From Acanthamoeba sp. SK_2022b (Eukaryota; Discosea; Longamoebia; Acanthamoebidae): a stretch of 55,787 bases of DNA. Positions 36,877-49,542 of this stretch are shown in pieces; positions within the stretch are counted from its first letter, which is position 1; each line of letters opens with the position of its first letter. Below the pieces are notes generated by a model. The model was not told the DNA's origin. It searched no databases and saw nothing but the letters and a program-made list of their open reading frames with translations. Position numbers and translations under genes: made by a program. The stretch is from positions 1 to 55,787 of the forward strand of contig JANDJZ010000412.1 in assembly GCA_027943245.1 (NCBI GenBank), given 5' to 3'.

Positions 36877-37191
36877 CACACAACACAGCCACCGCAGGGC
36901 GGTGTGATGTCTCCGCAGGCGTGTTTCAGCGCCGACGGTAATTTTGTTGCGGCGGGCTCGACGACGGGCGGAGTGTTCGTTTGGAACACGCACACCGCTG
37001 CGCTCGAGGCGCAAATCTCGGACAGCAGCCAGTACGATCCCTCCCTCCTGTTCACTCGCGATCTCGGCCACTCGAGGGGTGTCTCACGTGGCGCGTCCAA
37101 CAGGGCTGCCATTTGTAGCTGCACTTGGGGAGCACGAGGCAAGCCGCTCGTGACCGGCGGTGCCGACGCCTCTCTGCTGGTGTGGTCGTGA
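34339..37191 (+). CDS. ATG16: autophagy protein ATG16 with WD40 domain
   Basis: Partner of ATG12-ATG5; the complex directs LC3/ATG8 lipidation at the phagophore. The N-terminal helix (MRQVNVRDALQRRSFIDLV) corresponds to the ATG5-binding segment. A coiled coil follows (ALEKEVLHLKQLIGELKR; LQQELTECYKRNSENAQELL; LEEENAHLLNRWRLKVSEEA), then a linker joined by intron to RAHTGEVNSVTYDPAGERIA, which begins a seven-bladed WD40 propeller (ASGSADTTIKVW; SCDNVARLWNLSTAKVKHTL; ITGSHDRTVKVWDLG; SAHADRRLRLWDLKT; SISWNPAWEYLVLTTAPDNT; AAGSTTGGVFVW; TGGADASLLVWS). A WD40-bearing ATG16 is the animal/amoeba form; yeast Atg16 lacks it. The exact start is uncertain; the first ATG in the frame was chosen. Confidence 0.92.
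35714..35735. repeat. (CTT)n microsatellite in ATG16 intron
   Basis: About seven CTT units directly after the GTA of a 5' splice site, in the intron between the coiled-coil linker and the first WD40 blade. Confidence 0.9.
36825..36875. repeat. (CA)n microsatellite in ATG16 intron
   Basis: About 51 bases of CA on the coding strand, followed by an imperfect ACACAAC tail. The 3' splice site CTCCGCAG before ACFSADGNF lies about 45 bases downstream. Confidence 0.95.
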
Positions 37192-37419
37192 AGAGAAGGC
37201 AGAGGCTAGGTGGCTTTCCCTCGTCAAAATGGCAGAACACGACCGTCTGCCCAGTTAAACCGGCTGCTTGGTGCACTCCTGCAACGCGGGACTATGAGCT
37301 GACATGCGTAAGCTCAACTCCCTATGAACATGAAACCACCAAAAGCAGTTGCCACGCCAAGATGTTGTTATAAAAACAAACATTTCAATGCATCAGCTCT
37401 ACACGCCCAGCAGACGCGT

Positions 37420-40400
37420 TCATTCGCGCTTTGAGGCCCGCTTGTCGAGGAGAGACATGGAGAGGGAGAGTAGGTCGGCGCCCGGGGTCTTGGACGCGGC
37501 GGCCCATCTGCGCAGAGGCTGCTTTGCTGCGTCGTCGCTCTTGGCCCGTCGCTCCTTTCCGCTGTCCTCGACGTTCCCGTCCGCGCTCCTTCTCTTCTCT
37601 TCCACCGCCGCTTTCTCGTGCTGCGCCTGGTCCTTTTGCCTCTGCTTGCTCTCGGCAACGGCGTCACTTGTCGTCGCCTCCGCGGTCTCCGCGGGTGGCT
37701 CATCGTCCAGCAAGTCCACCTCCACGTGCATCTCCTTGTCCTTCAGTCTGTCGTTCGCCACCGGCGGTAGTCGCTGTCTGAGCCGGAACGGTCGGCGCTG
37801 TTGCTGCTGCTGCTGCCGCTGCCGCCTCTGGTCCTGCAGCGGTTGCTCGTCGAACGGGGTGAACGGGTCCTGGTCGTCCTCGTCGGGAATGCGGTCGATG
37901 CGCATGAGCGCGCGCAGACGGAGGGCCGAGCCGGGGCTCTCGGGCGTGGCCAGCCGGACCAGCGCGTGGTAGAGGTCGGCGTCAATACGGAAGCCTTGCT
38001 GGCGTATGATGCGGATCAGGTCGATGGCCTTGTCGGCGTTGTGCAGCATGATGTAGGCCTTGAGTACGGGCGCCAGCAGAGGCACGACGTGCTGGTCGTG
38101 GGAGTAGCCGCTGCGACGCGTTTCGGTCTCCTCGCTGGCGGCCTCGCACATGCGGGTGACCAGCGCGGCGCCGCTGCCCGCCATCTTCTCGAGCCGCTCG
38201 ATGATAGGCTTGAGATTCTCGGTCTGGTGGTACTGCACGCAGAAGCGGATGAACGGCAGGAGCGCGGTGGGCGGAGTCGACGGGCTGCGCGTGTAGAGCA
38301 GCGACACCAGCTCGGGCACGAGCGCCGCGCGTTCGTCCACCCGCCGGGTCATCGCGGCCTTCTCCTCCGACATGGGCCTGGCATGCCCATCGTCGCCGTT
38401 GCTGCTGCCATTGGCCACTGCGGCCTGAGCGTCGCGAACATCGAGGAAGAGGTGGTAGGTCGAGGGCGGGAGCGGCGTGTTGCGGGCGAGCAGCTCGGTG
38501 AAGACGGTGTAGGCCTTGTCGGTGTCGTCGCGGAGCAGGAAGACCTTGACGAAGGAGTTGAAGATGAGGTCCTCGCGCTCGATCACCTTCTGCTCCTGCA
38601 GCTCGCGCAGGAGGGCCCACATGCGCTCGAGCCGCTCGCTCGACTCGTAGTGCATGAGCAGCAGGTTGATCGTGTGCATGTTGGGCGCGACGTGCAGCAG
38701 CTTCATTCGGTCGATCACGCTCTCCACGGCGCTCGCATCCACGACACGCAGCAGCGCGTTGAACACCCCCACGTCCAACGCGTCTTGCGCGTCTTCCTCG
38801 TCCAGAAGCACCTCCTCGCCTTCCACTACCGCGCTTGGGCGCTCCTAACTCCCACACACACGCACAAACACACGCACGCACACGCAGCCAGTGCGGGTCA
38901 GGCAACGCGAAAGGGAGAGCGATCGAGCAAGGCATCACGCGAGGTACCCTGAGACTCTGCCTCTGCACGATGGCGTCGATGACGTCGAGGGCCTTGTGTG
39001 GGTTGTTGTTCTGGATGCACGCTTCGATGAGACTGCAGTCGAGCTGGCGCTGCCCTTGCGCGTTGTCGTCTTCGCCGTTCGCGCGCTGCGCCTTCTCGTA
39101 GACCAGGAAGGCGAGCTCGAGCTCTTTCCGCTTGGCGCAGAGCTTGATCAGCGCGCTGTAGGTGCTGCTCTCCAGCGGCACGCCCTCCGTCGCTTCGATT
39201 CTCTCCATCAGTCGAATCTTCACGGGCGCGGGAAGCGGTTAGTGGACACAACACAACACAACACAACACAACACAACACAACACAACACAACACAACACA
39301 ACACAACACAACGCTCCCTCTAGAGGGAGAGGGGGGTGTCATGACGCACGAGGTCGGCGGTCTTAGCCTGCTGTCCGACCTTTTCGATGAGAAGGCGGAG
39401 GACGTGCGCGTTGGGGGCGAGGCCGTACTGGCGCTTCATTTCGCCCAGCGTGGCGACAGCCTTGCGGAAGTCGCCCGCGTTGAGGCAGGCGTTGACGAGG
39501 CCGCTGAGCGTCGCCCAGTTGGGCCGCACGCGGTCGCGCGCCATGAGGCCCAGCAAATCGAAGCAGCGCTCGACGTCGCCGCTCTCGGCGTAGGCCGAGA
39601 TGAGGCTGGTGTAGGTGTAGACCGTGGGCGCGATGCCACGCTCCTTCATCTCGTTGAGGAGCTCGTGCGCGCGCGCAAAGTCGTTGACCCGACAGCAGAG
39701 GTCGATGAGCGACGAGTAGGTGACGTCGTTGGGCTCGAGGCCCCACCGCGGGCCCTGCATGTCGTCGGCGAGCTTGAGCGCGAGCTCGAGGTCGAGCGCG
39801 CAGTTGCACGCGTGGAGGAGCGTGTTGAAGGCGAACGTGTCCGGCGCGACGCCGGCGCGCTTCATGTCTTGCCACACCTGCAGCGCGCGGGGCAGGTCCG
39901 TCGCCTCGGCGCACGCCTGAAGGAGCGCCGTGAAGGCCATCCGATCGGGCCGCAGGCCGTCGCGCTCCATCTGCGCGAAATACTCCAGGGCGCGGGGCAG
40001 GTCGGGCGGCACGCGGCTGTTGACCTGCCCGGCCAGTCCGCGCAGGAGCGTCGTGTAGTTGTTGATGCTGGGCGCGACCTTCCACTGGCCCTCGCCCTCG
40101 CGCAGCAGGTCGAACAGCTCGCAGGCCTTGGCCACGTCGCCGTAGCCGATGTAGAGGTTGAGCAGGTAGTTGAGGCACTGGGGCGTGACCGGCACCTCCT
40201 GGTCGCGCATGTTGGCGAGCAGGGTGGCGACGAGCGGGTCGATGTCGCGTCGCTGCAGGATGGAGACCTTGGAGAGGATCTGGAACACGAGGGCGTAGCC
40301 CTGGGCGGCCGAATCGCGAACGGAGAGGTCGAGCACCTTGCTCGCCAGCCGCAGGATGCGCTCGCGCAGCCGCGCGTTGGTGCATGACACGAGCAGCGAG

Positions 40401-40869
40401 CAGTAGCGGCGGGGCGTGATCAGGGGCTGGTCTGACCGCTCGATGCGGTCCACTTCATTGCGCACCTCCTGTCGCATGAATTATATCCACGCACGGACAG
40501 CACCACACGAATACCGTGCGTCAGTTGTGGTGCTCTAGGAAGAGGCCTTGATGGCTCTCGGTTGGTGTGGGCACCGAAGGACTAAGCGCATCCAGCGGCG
40601 CGATGCCCTTGCCCAGCGAAACCATACGTGCGCCGCTGTCTATTGTCGTGGTCACCGTTTCTGTCACACACACACACGCCGGGGGGAAGCGTGAGCGGAA
40701 GGCGAGAGCGCATGCAGGTGGCGTGCAGATAGGTACTGCTGTGAACAAGCCGAGAACGGACAGGCTGCATGACCGGGCCTGGCGGTGCATGACTGCGCCA
40801 GGCACGCCCGGCGATGACCGTCCCGCGGCCACCGCTGCCACTTGCCAGCGACAAGCAACGCAGCGCCAT
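37420..40869 (-). CDS. mitochondrial pentatricopeptide repeat (PPR) protein
   Basis: RNA-binding helical-repeat protein, probably for mitochondrial RNA processing or translation. A five-exon model starts at 40869 with MALRCLSLASGSGGRGTVIA, an Arg/Ser/Ala-rich, acid-free presequence. It is joined in frame (LSPS to EVRNEVDRIERSDQP) to a large exon of 35-residue PPR motifs: ALEYFAQMERDGLRPDRMAF, ALQVWQDMKRAGVAPDTFAF, AHELLNEMKERGIAPTVYTY, CFDLLGLMARDRVRPNW. Further repeats lie after an intron made largely of a pentanucleotide satellite. The C-terminus is a low-complexity, Gln- then Glu/Lys-rich region ending DKRASKRE. No DYW or SMR domain was seen. A specific RNA target cannot be inferred. Confidence 0.88.
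39246..39312. repeat. (ACACA)n pentanucleotide satellite in PPR intron
   Basis: About 13 perfect copies of a five-base unit (ACACA on the plus strand, TGTGT on the coding strand) within the intron joining KTADL to IRLMERIEA. A CTAAC branch-point-like element and the 3' splice site follow on the coding strand. Confidence 0.97.
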
Positions 40870-41411
40870 CGCGCTGCCGCTTCTCGTGGCAAATAGGCCT
40901 CCTTTCGTCACAAGGGACCACCATCAGCACGAGCTGCCCACACGCACAGATCTAACCACCAAGTGGGAGGTGCGTACCAGCGGATAAAGAGCGGCGAAAG
41001 CAGTTCGAGGTGAAGGAGCCACTTTCCGTGAGCCCTGCTGCGAGGCGCCTGCATGGTGATGAAAATCAAGATCTTCATCGAATCGCACAATTGCAAAGGT
41101 CAAATCCATCTATCTCTTACCTGGCTGCAGGACCGGGACGAGGCCGGAGAAGGGAATGTGCCATGGCACCACGGTGAATGTGAGCCGAGCTTGAAAATGA
41201 AATTTGTTTGTAATTACAAACAAAAAGTACAGGAAAAGCTTGCGAAAGGAAAAGGAGAGAAAATTACGCGCCCAATTCCTGTGGCAAGGAAGAACTTCGT
41301 CGCCGTTAGCTTCATTTCCGCTCTGGAAGGACAGGCCCAAGTCGAGGCCTCACGTTGCATACCGGGTCGGAAGGGCCCACCCTTTGAAGAGCACCTTACG
41401 GCAGAGAAGCC
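40870..41411. promoter_or_regulatory. divergent intergenic region PPR / CLC
   Basis: A gap of 542 bases between divergent start codons, expected to hold two promoters and 5' untranslated exons. A pair of TTTGTTTGTAATTACAAACA-type inverted repeats sits at about 41202-41221. Open frames on both strands here lack recognisable domains and are not called. Confidence 0.45.
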
Positions 41412-43819
41412 ATGCTGGAGACCGGGGCCAAGTTGCGGGTACAGATCGGTCTTCCCAGCGCACTTCTTGCTCCTCCTTCCTTCCTTTGCCATTCGTTTTT
41501 GCTCCTTATGTTCCTTTGTTCATTTGCCTTTCACTAGACTACCTCCCTCCACTAAACCCTATTTCTTCTCTCTTCTTCATTTTTGCGTAGGAGCGCGTGA
41601 GGCGTCCTCATGTGGGCCACCACCTCCCCAAGAAGAGTCTGGTGCGTGTGGGGTGTTGCGCAAAAACGAGAGAGGGTGGGGAGACTCACACATACAGCCA
41701 CAACTCACTGGACCTTGGCGCGGTGGGTAGGAGTACGAGAGTCTCGACTACGACCCCTACGATACCTCGCTGACCCAGCGAACACTGGCCAGCAAGCCTC
41801 GCAGCGTACTCCCTGCCCCTAAGCAACCCATACACCTTCACCCTTTCGCTGTTGGGAACGTGTTGTATCTAATCCACCGCCGCGCTCGCACCAAACAGCA
41901 AATGTTGTTGGAGCGCGCCGAGAAGTGGGTTCTCGTGGGCGGGGTGGCGCTGGGGACGGCCCTGGTGGCGATCCTCATCCTGTGGTGCGTGGAGAAGCTC
42001 ATGGGCCTCAAGAACGGCTGGGTGCAGGACGTGGTCGACCTCGACGTCGGCTTTTTCCCGCCCTTCCTCCTCTTCGTCGGCTTCAACTTGGCCCTCGTCC
42101 TCCCTGTCCTTCTCATCTGCACCTACATCGAGGTCTGCCTCCCTCTCTTTCTCCCTCCGTGAGAGGCCTGACCTGATGGGACACGGATTGGGCAGCCTGC
42201 GATCGGCGGCGTTGGTGTGCCCGAGGTGGTGGCCTACCTGAACTCGATCAACATGCCGCGGGTGGTGCGGCTCAAGACGCTGGTGGGCAAGATCGTCTGC
42301 ACCGTCCTTTCCGTCTCGGGCTCTATGACCCTCGGACCCGAGGGTTCGTCTAGTGTCCACACTCGAGCTTTGCATCGCGATGTCTCCTTTGGCCTATCTT
42401 TCTCAACCCCCCCCCCTCCCACAAACTCGTTTTAGCTCCGATCGTCCAATCCGGTGGAATCATTGGTGCCGGTCTGTCCCAGGGCAAGGCCTCTTCGTTC
42501 AAGTTCGACAGCGGGTTGTTCAAGTCCTTCCGTAACGACCGCGACAAGCTTCAGTTCATCTGCGCCGGCACAGCCGCAGGTGCGTTGCTCGCGCTCACCT
42601 CCCGCCCCACTTGGTTTTTCGCTGCTTTGGCTGACGGCGCCATGCGGCGATCGCCAGGCATGGCGAGCGCGTTCGGAGCTCCCATTTCGGGCGTGCTGCT
42701 GGTGCTCGAGGAGGGCGCCTCGTTCTGGGACACGGACCTGATTCTCTTCTCCTTCTTCTGCGGCCTCTCCGCCAAGTTCTTCTTCTTCATCTTCCTTCAG
42801 GTACCCCCTCCCACTAACTCGCCACCGCGCGATCGCGCCTTCGCTCGTCACGCGTGCGGCACGCCTGACAGAGAGTGCGTGCGTGGACAGGGATTCATCG
42901 TGGACAGTTGGGGCGCGCTCGAGATGGAAGGCTACCTGTTCTTCGGGCCGTTCAAGCCTAACATGATCTCCTTCAAGATCACCGCCTTCGTCTTCTACAT
43001 CTTACTCGGCGTCATGGGTATACATCCAAGCCCAGTGTTTTTATTATTATTTACTTACTTGTGATTTTAACTCCAATCCCGCGCATAGGCGGCGTGCTGG
43101 GTCTGATCTGGAACAAGGCCGTGGCACGTATCAACACCTTCCGCGCGCAGCGCATCAACCCCAAGCCCTACCGCCGTATCATCGAGGTGCTCCCTCCCTC
43201 CCCCCAGTTGTTCGGGAGATGTCGTCATTTGGTTAACGGTCGATATGTCGCTTCTCGGCATAGGGCATGCTCGTGGCGTTGATCACCAGTGTCACCATCT
43301 ACCTCTCAAGCACTTGGCTCTCCGCCTGCCAGTACTCTACCTCCTCCCTGCCCTCCCAACCTCTGGACGTCTGTGCTGCTGACACGTTCACCCTCCTTGC
43401 GTGGCTCGCAGCCCGCTGACGGATGAACTCAAGGAGTCGCCTCTCAAGTTCCAGCGATTCAACTGTCCCAAGGTAGGGGTAGAGGATCAGTGGGAGTGAG
43501 TGAGCGGAGGTCTTCTATCTCACCACCGCCATGACGTCCCCCGATCCAAACAGGGCGAGTGGAACGACATGGCTACGCTCTTCATGAACGGCATGGAGGC
43601 GGCCACCCGCCAGCTGTGGCACAACAACGCACACTTTAGCAAGGTCCCAACCCAGCACCAGTCCCACTCCCCCCCCCGCGCACTCACATGTCCCCATGCT
43701 TCTACACAGATCTCGCTGGTCATGTTCAGCACGTTCTTCTACTTCCTCATGATGATCACCCTGGGCATCGCAATTCCCGGTGGTCTCCTCATTCCGTGCT
43801 TTTTTATCGGTACCACGAG

Positions 43820-43899
<80 letters not shown>

Positions 43900-44949
43900 C
43901 ACGGTGTCATGGCGTGCGTACATTGAAGCTCGGAACGTCAACAGGCGGAGGTTACGGGCGATTCTTTGCGCAGCTGCTCAACGAGAACCTGCCGTGGGAC
44001 GCCGGCATCGACGAGACGGGCGCAGCGATCATCGCCTCCGTTGCCGTTCTGTCCGGCTTCACTCGACTCACAGTGTACGTGAGGCGTCTCTCTCTGTGCG
44101 CATTTATAATTCCTCACGCATGATTGGACCATACAGAGCGTTAGCTGCGATCATCATCGAATCCACCAACGGTATACACCCGCGATCTCCCACTCACGGC
44201 GGCTCTCACGCTCACTCACTCTGTTCTGCTCCCCCTCCCTCCCTCCCTATTCAAACACGAAAACAGAGTTCACGTACGCCATTCCGCTCGGCATCGCCGT
44301 CGTGGTGGCCAAGTGGGTGGCCGACATTCGCTCTGACTCTATCATCCACGAGATCATCCACGTCAAGGCATGCACCTCGCGCAACAGTCTTTTAGTTGGC
44401 GTCATTTACTATTTTATTCGTTTGTTAATTGGGATTGGCTACCAACTCTTCGCTCGGCTTACCCTTGACGTTCAGAAAGCTCCGTTCCTCGAGTGGGAAG
44501 CCCCGTCCGAGTTCCGCTTCTTCACCGCCAAGGACGTATGGGCTTCCTTTCTTGCCATCTCAACATGCGCGTATACATGTACTTATACCGAACACGACAC
44601 GACACAGTTGATGCACGGCGATCCGATATGCCTGGACGAGCGCGACTTCCCGGCGCGGATCAACGAGGTGCTCAAGGAGTGCGATGGCTATCCGTTCAAG
44701 CACCAGGCCTTCCCCGTGGTGCAGCATACCGACGCCGAGGGCCAGCCCCGCGGCAAGAAGGGGCGCACCCTCCGCGGCGTCATCTCGCGCAAGCAGCTCG
44801 CCCAGATGCTGGCCAGCAACCGGGCCCAGCTCGAGCTGCACCCCTCCCTCGGCATCCAGGAGGGTGAGACCATCGACTCGTCTCCCGTCAGCCTCCTCCC
44901 CTGTACGTCGCTGCTCTCCCCGTGCGAACGCGATTTCCACTGAGGCGTG

Positions 44950-45011
<62 letters not shown>

Positions 45012-45458
45012 ACAGATACCAACCAATGGCCGTACACGGTGTCGCCAAACGCGTCAATCTCGTCGGTCTACCCGCTCTTCCGGCTGCTCGGCCTCCGCTG
45101 GCTCATCGTAGCGGACGAGCGCAACAACGTGCAGGGGGTCATCACACGTAAGGACCTTATCCACGAGGCCGGCCACCTGCTCATGCACGACAGGGACGAG
45201 CACGGTCTGGGCGCGGGCAACGACGCCTCCGATCTCGACGACGAGGAGGATGTGCACGACGAGGACGGAAACCCGCAACCGCAGTCACGGTGGCAGGGGA
45301 AGCGGGAGGACTCTGACCGCGAGGAGACGCGCGACTATTACGACGAGGCTGAGTACGCCGAGCTGCGGCAGTCGACCCCGAGCTCCCTCCACGCCCTCCA
45401 GCGCTCTCTCGCTGCCGACCGCGAACGCTCCCTCCCCGACAACCTCCGCGAACTCTAG
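41412..45458 (+). CDS. CLC-family chloride channel/transporter with C-terminal CBS domains
   Basis: CLC anion transporter of an internal or plasma membrane. The start MLETGAKLR is spliced to ERVRRPHVGHHLPKKSLEYE and SLDYDPYD, the usual cytoplasmic CLC lead-in. First helices: WVLVGGVALGTALVAILILW and FFPPFLLFVGFNLALVLPVL. Selectivity motifs: GGVGVPEVVAYLNSIN in place of GSGIP, LGPEGPIVQSGG with the gating glutamate, and PGGLLIPCFFIGGGYGRFFA. SGVLLVLEEGASFW keeps the proton glutamate, so an anion/proton exchanger is more likely than a channel. Two CBS-like blocks follow (ARINEVLKECDGYPFKHQAF to RGVISRKQLAQML; ASISSVYPLFRLLGLRWLIV to GVITRKDLIHEAGH), then an acidic tail ending PDNLREL. About fourteen introns, two with CA repeats. 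Confidence 0.92.
43828..43902. repeat. (CA)n microsatellite in CLC intron
   Basis: About 75 bases of CA on the coding strand with one G interruption near the end, preceded by an alternating GC run. The 3' splice site GTCAACAG before GGGYGRFFAQL lies about 40 bases downstream. Confidence 0.96.
44952..45010. repeat. (CA)n microsatellite abutting a CLC 3' splice site
   Basis: About 59 bases of CA on the coding strand ending in CACAG, which is itself the 3' splice site before DTNQWPYTVSP. Confidence 0.96.
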
Positions 45459-45919
45459 ACTCCCCATCACGCAGTGTTCTGGGCGTCAGGTGGGGAAATA
45501 TTAATGAACTATTGATGATGGTTGTCGGTCGGTGACCATCAGGAACAACGTTGCATGGAAGCCTGCGAAGGAGAAGTATTTTTGCAGGATGTGCGCGGCC
45601 TTGGTGCCTTCGAGGGCTACGGCGAGGACCGGAGTCCCCGGCGGTGAGGAGGTCGCAGAAGGGCTTGGCGCAGCCCAGGGTGACGAGGTAGTGGACCTGC
45701 TGCGCGCTGCCACCTGTTGGCAATGTACTGGGTCTGAACGTCGTCACCGTGATGATGACGAGGGAGTAAGCTCAACGATCAGTTTGGTACGCTGAGGGAC
45801 CTGACGGGATATCGGTTAAGGACAAGGCGACCAAACTGGAGTCCACGGGAGCAAAGATATCTGTTTGCCAGTTGGTCCTTTATTTGCTTAAAAAAAATAA
45901 ATAATTAATACCGCTTTGG
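45459..45919. other. convergent intergenic region CLC / P4-ATPase
   Basis: A gap of 461 bases between two convergent stop codons. It contains A/T-rich stretches near each end, including AAAAAAATAAATAATTAATA (about 45891-45910) just past the ATPase stop. These are likely the two 3' untranslated ends. No gene or RNA was recognised. Confidence 0.45.
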
Positions 45920-48900
45920 TTAGAGGGTGAGCTTGGAGTGGGCTGGTGGGTCGTATTTCTGTTTGATGTGCATGGCGAGGTAGACGGGAAGGCAGCTGGA
46001 GGAGGTGATGACGACGACCTTCCATATGAAGCTCCAGGTGAGGATGAAGGTGATGTCAAAGTAGGATGTCAGGACGAACATGGAGGCGAAGTAGAGGAAG
46101 AAGGTGGCAATCTCCGACAGCACGATGTAGCGGTTCCACTTGTGGATCTCGAAGGCCACATTGAGCAGCTCGGCCAGGATGAGCGCCGTGAAGGTGATCG
46201 CCACGATGTTGACCAGCGAGTTCTCGAACAGGAACATGGCCAGCAGCATGATCACCCCGCCCTGGTACACGCTCTGCCACACCCAGATGAAGAAGTTCCT
46301 ATACGACAGCTCCCGGCCCTGGTGGAATGGCAGCGGCGGCGTGCGTGTCGTGCGCATGTATAAAGTCAGAGAACACGTGAGCAGCAAGGAGGGAGGGCGC
46401 ATGGGTGGTGCCTTTTGCAGGTCGAGGTAGAGCTCGGGGTAGCGGAAGGCGATGTCCTCGGAGACGTCCTCGTCGAGCACCAGCGAGAAGACCGGCGCCA
46501 TGGTGTAGATGGTGGCGTAGCCGACCATGAGCCAGCCCTGCGAGAGGTTAAACGCAGCTTTAGCCACCCTCCGGATGAGATGAAGAGACCATGCCACAAC
46601 ATGAATCCACGCGAGAGAGGTACGTTGTAGATGGCGATGGCGGCAAAGTAGAAGATGGCGGAGAAGACGGCCTGGATGAAGGAGATGATCAGTCCCCGGT
46701 GCATCACGAAATGGCTCAACCGCGAGCTCCGCTTATACGAGTTGCGGCCGTGCCACACTGCGCACCACAACACGCCACACGCCAGTGTCCATGTCAGCTC
46801 CGCATCATCATCACCACCACGACAACGATGACTACGATGACACCGGTGGGAGAGGCGGGGAAAGTATATACGGAGCAAGCGAGTGAGATGCGAAAATTGG
46901 GTGATGGAGAAGTCGGCGGCGAGGGAGGCCTGCATGCCCTCCTTGCCGACGATGCCGATGCCGACATGGGCCGCCTGGATCATGGACACGTCGTTGCCGC
47001 CGTCGCCGATCGCCGCCGTGCGCTTGCCGCCCGTCTTGAGCAGCGTCACGATTTCCGCCTTCTGCGTGGGCGAACACCGCGCGCACACCACCGACGGAGC
47101 CTGCACGCGCCCACGTCAACCACGGAACGCCAACGCGAGCTGGACGCGGTGCCAGTGGGGCTGACCTTGAGAGCTAGCTCTAGGAAGAGGTCAGGCGAGT
47201 GAGAGATGCACTGCTGGAGCGAGGTGCCGTCGATGACGAGACACGAGTCGGCGTCCGAGGCCTCGTTAAAATCGTGAAGCCGCTTGTACACGTCCTCGCT
47301 CGATCCGGCTGCGATCTCCCACACGCTCTGAGCGCGCCCCACCCAATCACCTCGTTCGTGAGCACGCAGGCAGAGCACAGCACGAGGAGGGGGAGAGGGG
47401 GAGAGAGAGAGAGAGATGGGGTTCTACCTGCGCACGCGGGGCGAGCTTGGCCGACACGGCGATGCACTTGGCAGTTTCGACCTTGTCGCCGGTCAACATC
47501 CACACCTTGATTCCGGCGTTGCGGAGGGTCTCGAGCGTGTTGCGCACGCCCTCCTGCAGCTTGTCCTCGACGCCCGTCAGCGCGAGGACCTCGAGGTCGG
47601 CCTCGAGGGCCTCCAGCGCCTCCTTAACACGGTCCTCACGATGGTGGATGGCCGCGCGGGCGTCGTTGTAGGTAACCATCCATGCCTGATAGGCCTGAGG
47701 CGTGAGCCGCTTCGAGGCGACCACCAGCGTGCGCAGACCCTCGCGCGCCATGTTGCCGCACTCCTCGTCGAGCCAGTCCTGCATCATTCGTGGGCGACAA
47801 ACGCGGACGACGCGTGACGTCAGCCGCTGACGTCAATCATTGAGGGGTGTCGGGCGAGTGGGGTGAGGGGTTGAGGAACATACAGTGTGTCGTGTGAGCC
47901 TGACCATGATGGAGTCGGCGCCCTTCATGTAGAAGGCGATTTGACCCGCCTCATCACGCACAATGATTCCCATACGCTTGCGCTCCGACGTGAACGGGAA
48001 GACCTGGTCGGTCGTGACCGTGCATGTGCGACGTGAGTCAAGTATTGACATTTTTGAGAACGAGACAGGGCGAGAGGAAGGGGAGCCGCACCTGTAGTAC
48101 TTCGTAGCGCTCCTCATGGCCCAGCGGGTTGCGGAGGGTGATTTGGTTGGTTTCACGCCCGGCCAACACCAACCCAATGCTCTGTGCGCCCAAGTACGGT
48201 GATCAGGTGAGCGAACCAGCACAGCTCGAATGGTTTCGTGTGGGTGGGCATGCCTCGGTGAACTGCACGAGCGCGATTTCGTCGGGCGAGGAGGCTTGGT
48301 ACGAGAGCGACCCACCTTCCTCCTGTACGGGCGTGACGTTGTGGCACAGCGCCACGGCTGTGATGACCTCGTGTATCCGCGAGCTCTGCGTGACGCGGTC
48401 GCACGGTGAGTTGACGACGCGAGCAACCAAGGAGGCGACACGTCCGACGACAAGGTACCATGGAGTGCTTCATCTTGGACCGGGTGCCGCTCCCGGAGGG
48501 AATGGCGTCGACGTAGGCCGCGTGAAGGAACTGGGAAAGCTCCTCAAGCGTGTCGCGAGTGAACGCGGCCGACCCCATGTGGAGCTTCTTAAAGAGCATG
48601 TGGTTCTGAGTGAGCGTGCCGGTCTTGTCCGACAGCAGGTACTCGATGCGCCCCAACTCCTCGGGAATCGTCGACGTGCGAACAACCTGAGACGTCACGT
48701 GGTGTCAGCACAGGCCACCAGTTGATGTTGCAGGGGAGGGCAGGCACCGTGTCGGGGATATGTCGGTCGCGCATGATGAACCACGAGTAGACAGTCTTGG
48801 CCATGTCGAGGTTGACGCGCAAGGAGATGGGAATGATGGACGAGAAGAGCAGCATGAAGCGGAAGAGGTAGATGATCCAGATGCCACGCAGTCCCTTCAA

Positions 48901-49542
48901 CGCCATCAGGCACACCGACAGGAGCATCAACAGCAGGAACAGGACCTAGGCGCCGCGCATGCACGCGGTGGTGAGTGAGCGAGCGAGCCCGATGGTGGAC
49001 CGAGATGGGTAGAGACGGTCTCTGGTCACAGCTGTGACATACCTTGGAGAGCCGGTTGAGCTCGAGCTCGAGCAGGCCCACCTTGGTGCGCGGCTTGGTG
49101 GTGTTCATGGAGGGCCGGGTGTCGATGCCGGTGTAGAGCACGAGGCCCACCGCGCGGCCGCTGGCCAAGACCGTATTCTGCCAAAGCGTGTTGTCCAACG
49201 CCCAACGGTTGTCAACGCCCAACGGTTCGGTCGTCTCGCCGTCATCTCCAAGCCACGTCAGTCGACCCACGAACGAATAAATGTCCTGTTTTAGAGCGCG
49301 TTAGGCGGCGACGTTAAAGTAGCGGGGAGAGAAGGGAGGGGAGAACGTAGTGCCTTCTTGGGCGCCTCGGCATAGATCTGAGCGTCGGTGGTAAGCAGGG
49401 CCGCGTCGGAGGGCAGCTGCTGCGTGAGTGTAGGTGCCCTTCGCAGCTTCCAGTCGGTCTCCCCATCGAGCTGGTCCGTGCGAATGAAGCAAGCGCCCGA
49501 CTTCTCGGTGGTGCGAACCAACAGCATATCGGCCGGCATTCT

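Noticed and set aside
38891..40387. 498-codon forward frame opposite the PPR gene.
   Set aside because: It is the GC-rich complement of PPR repeats; its composition (His/Glu/Val/Ala repeats) is a shadow and the opposite strand carries clear PPR motifs.
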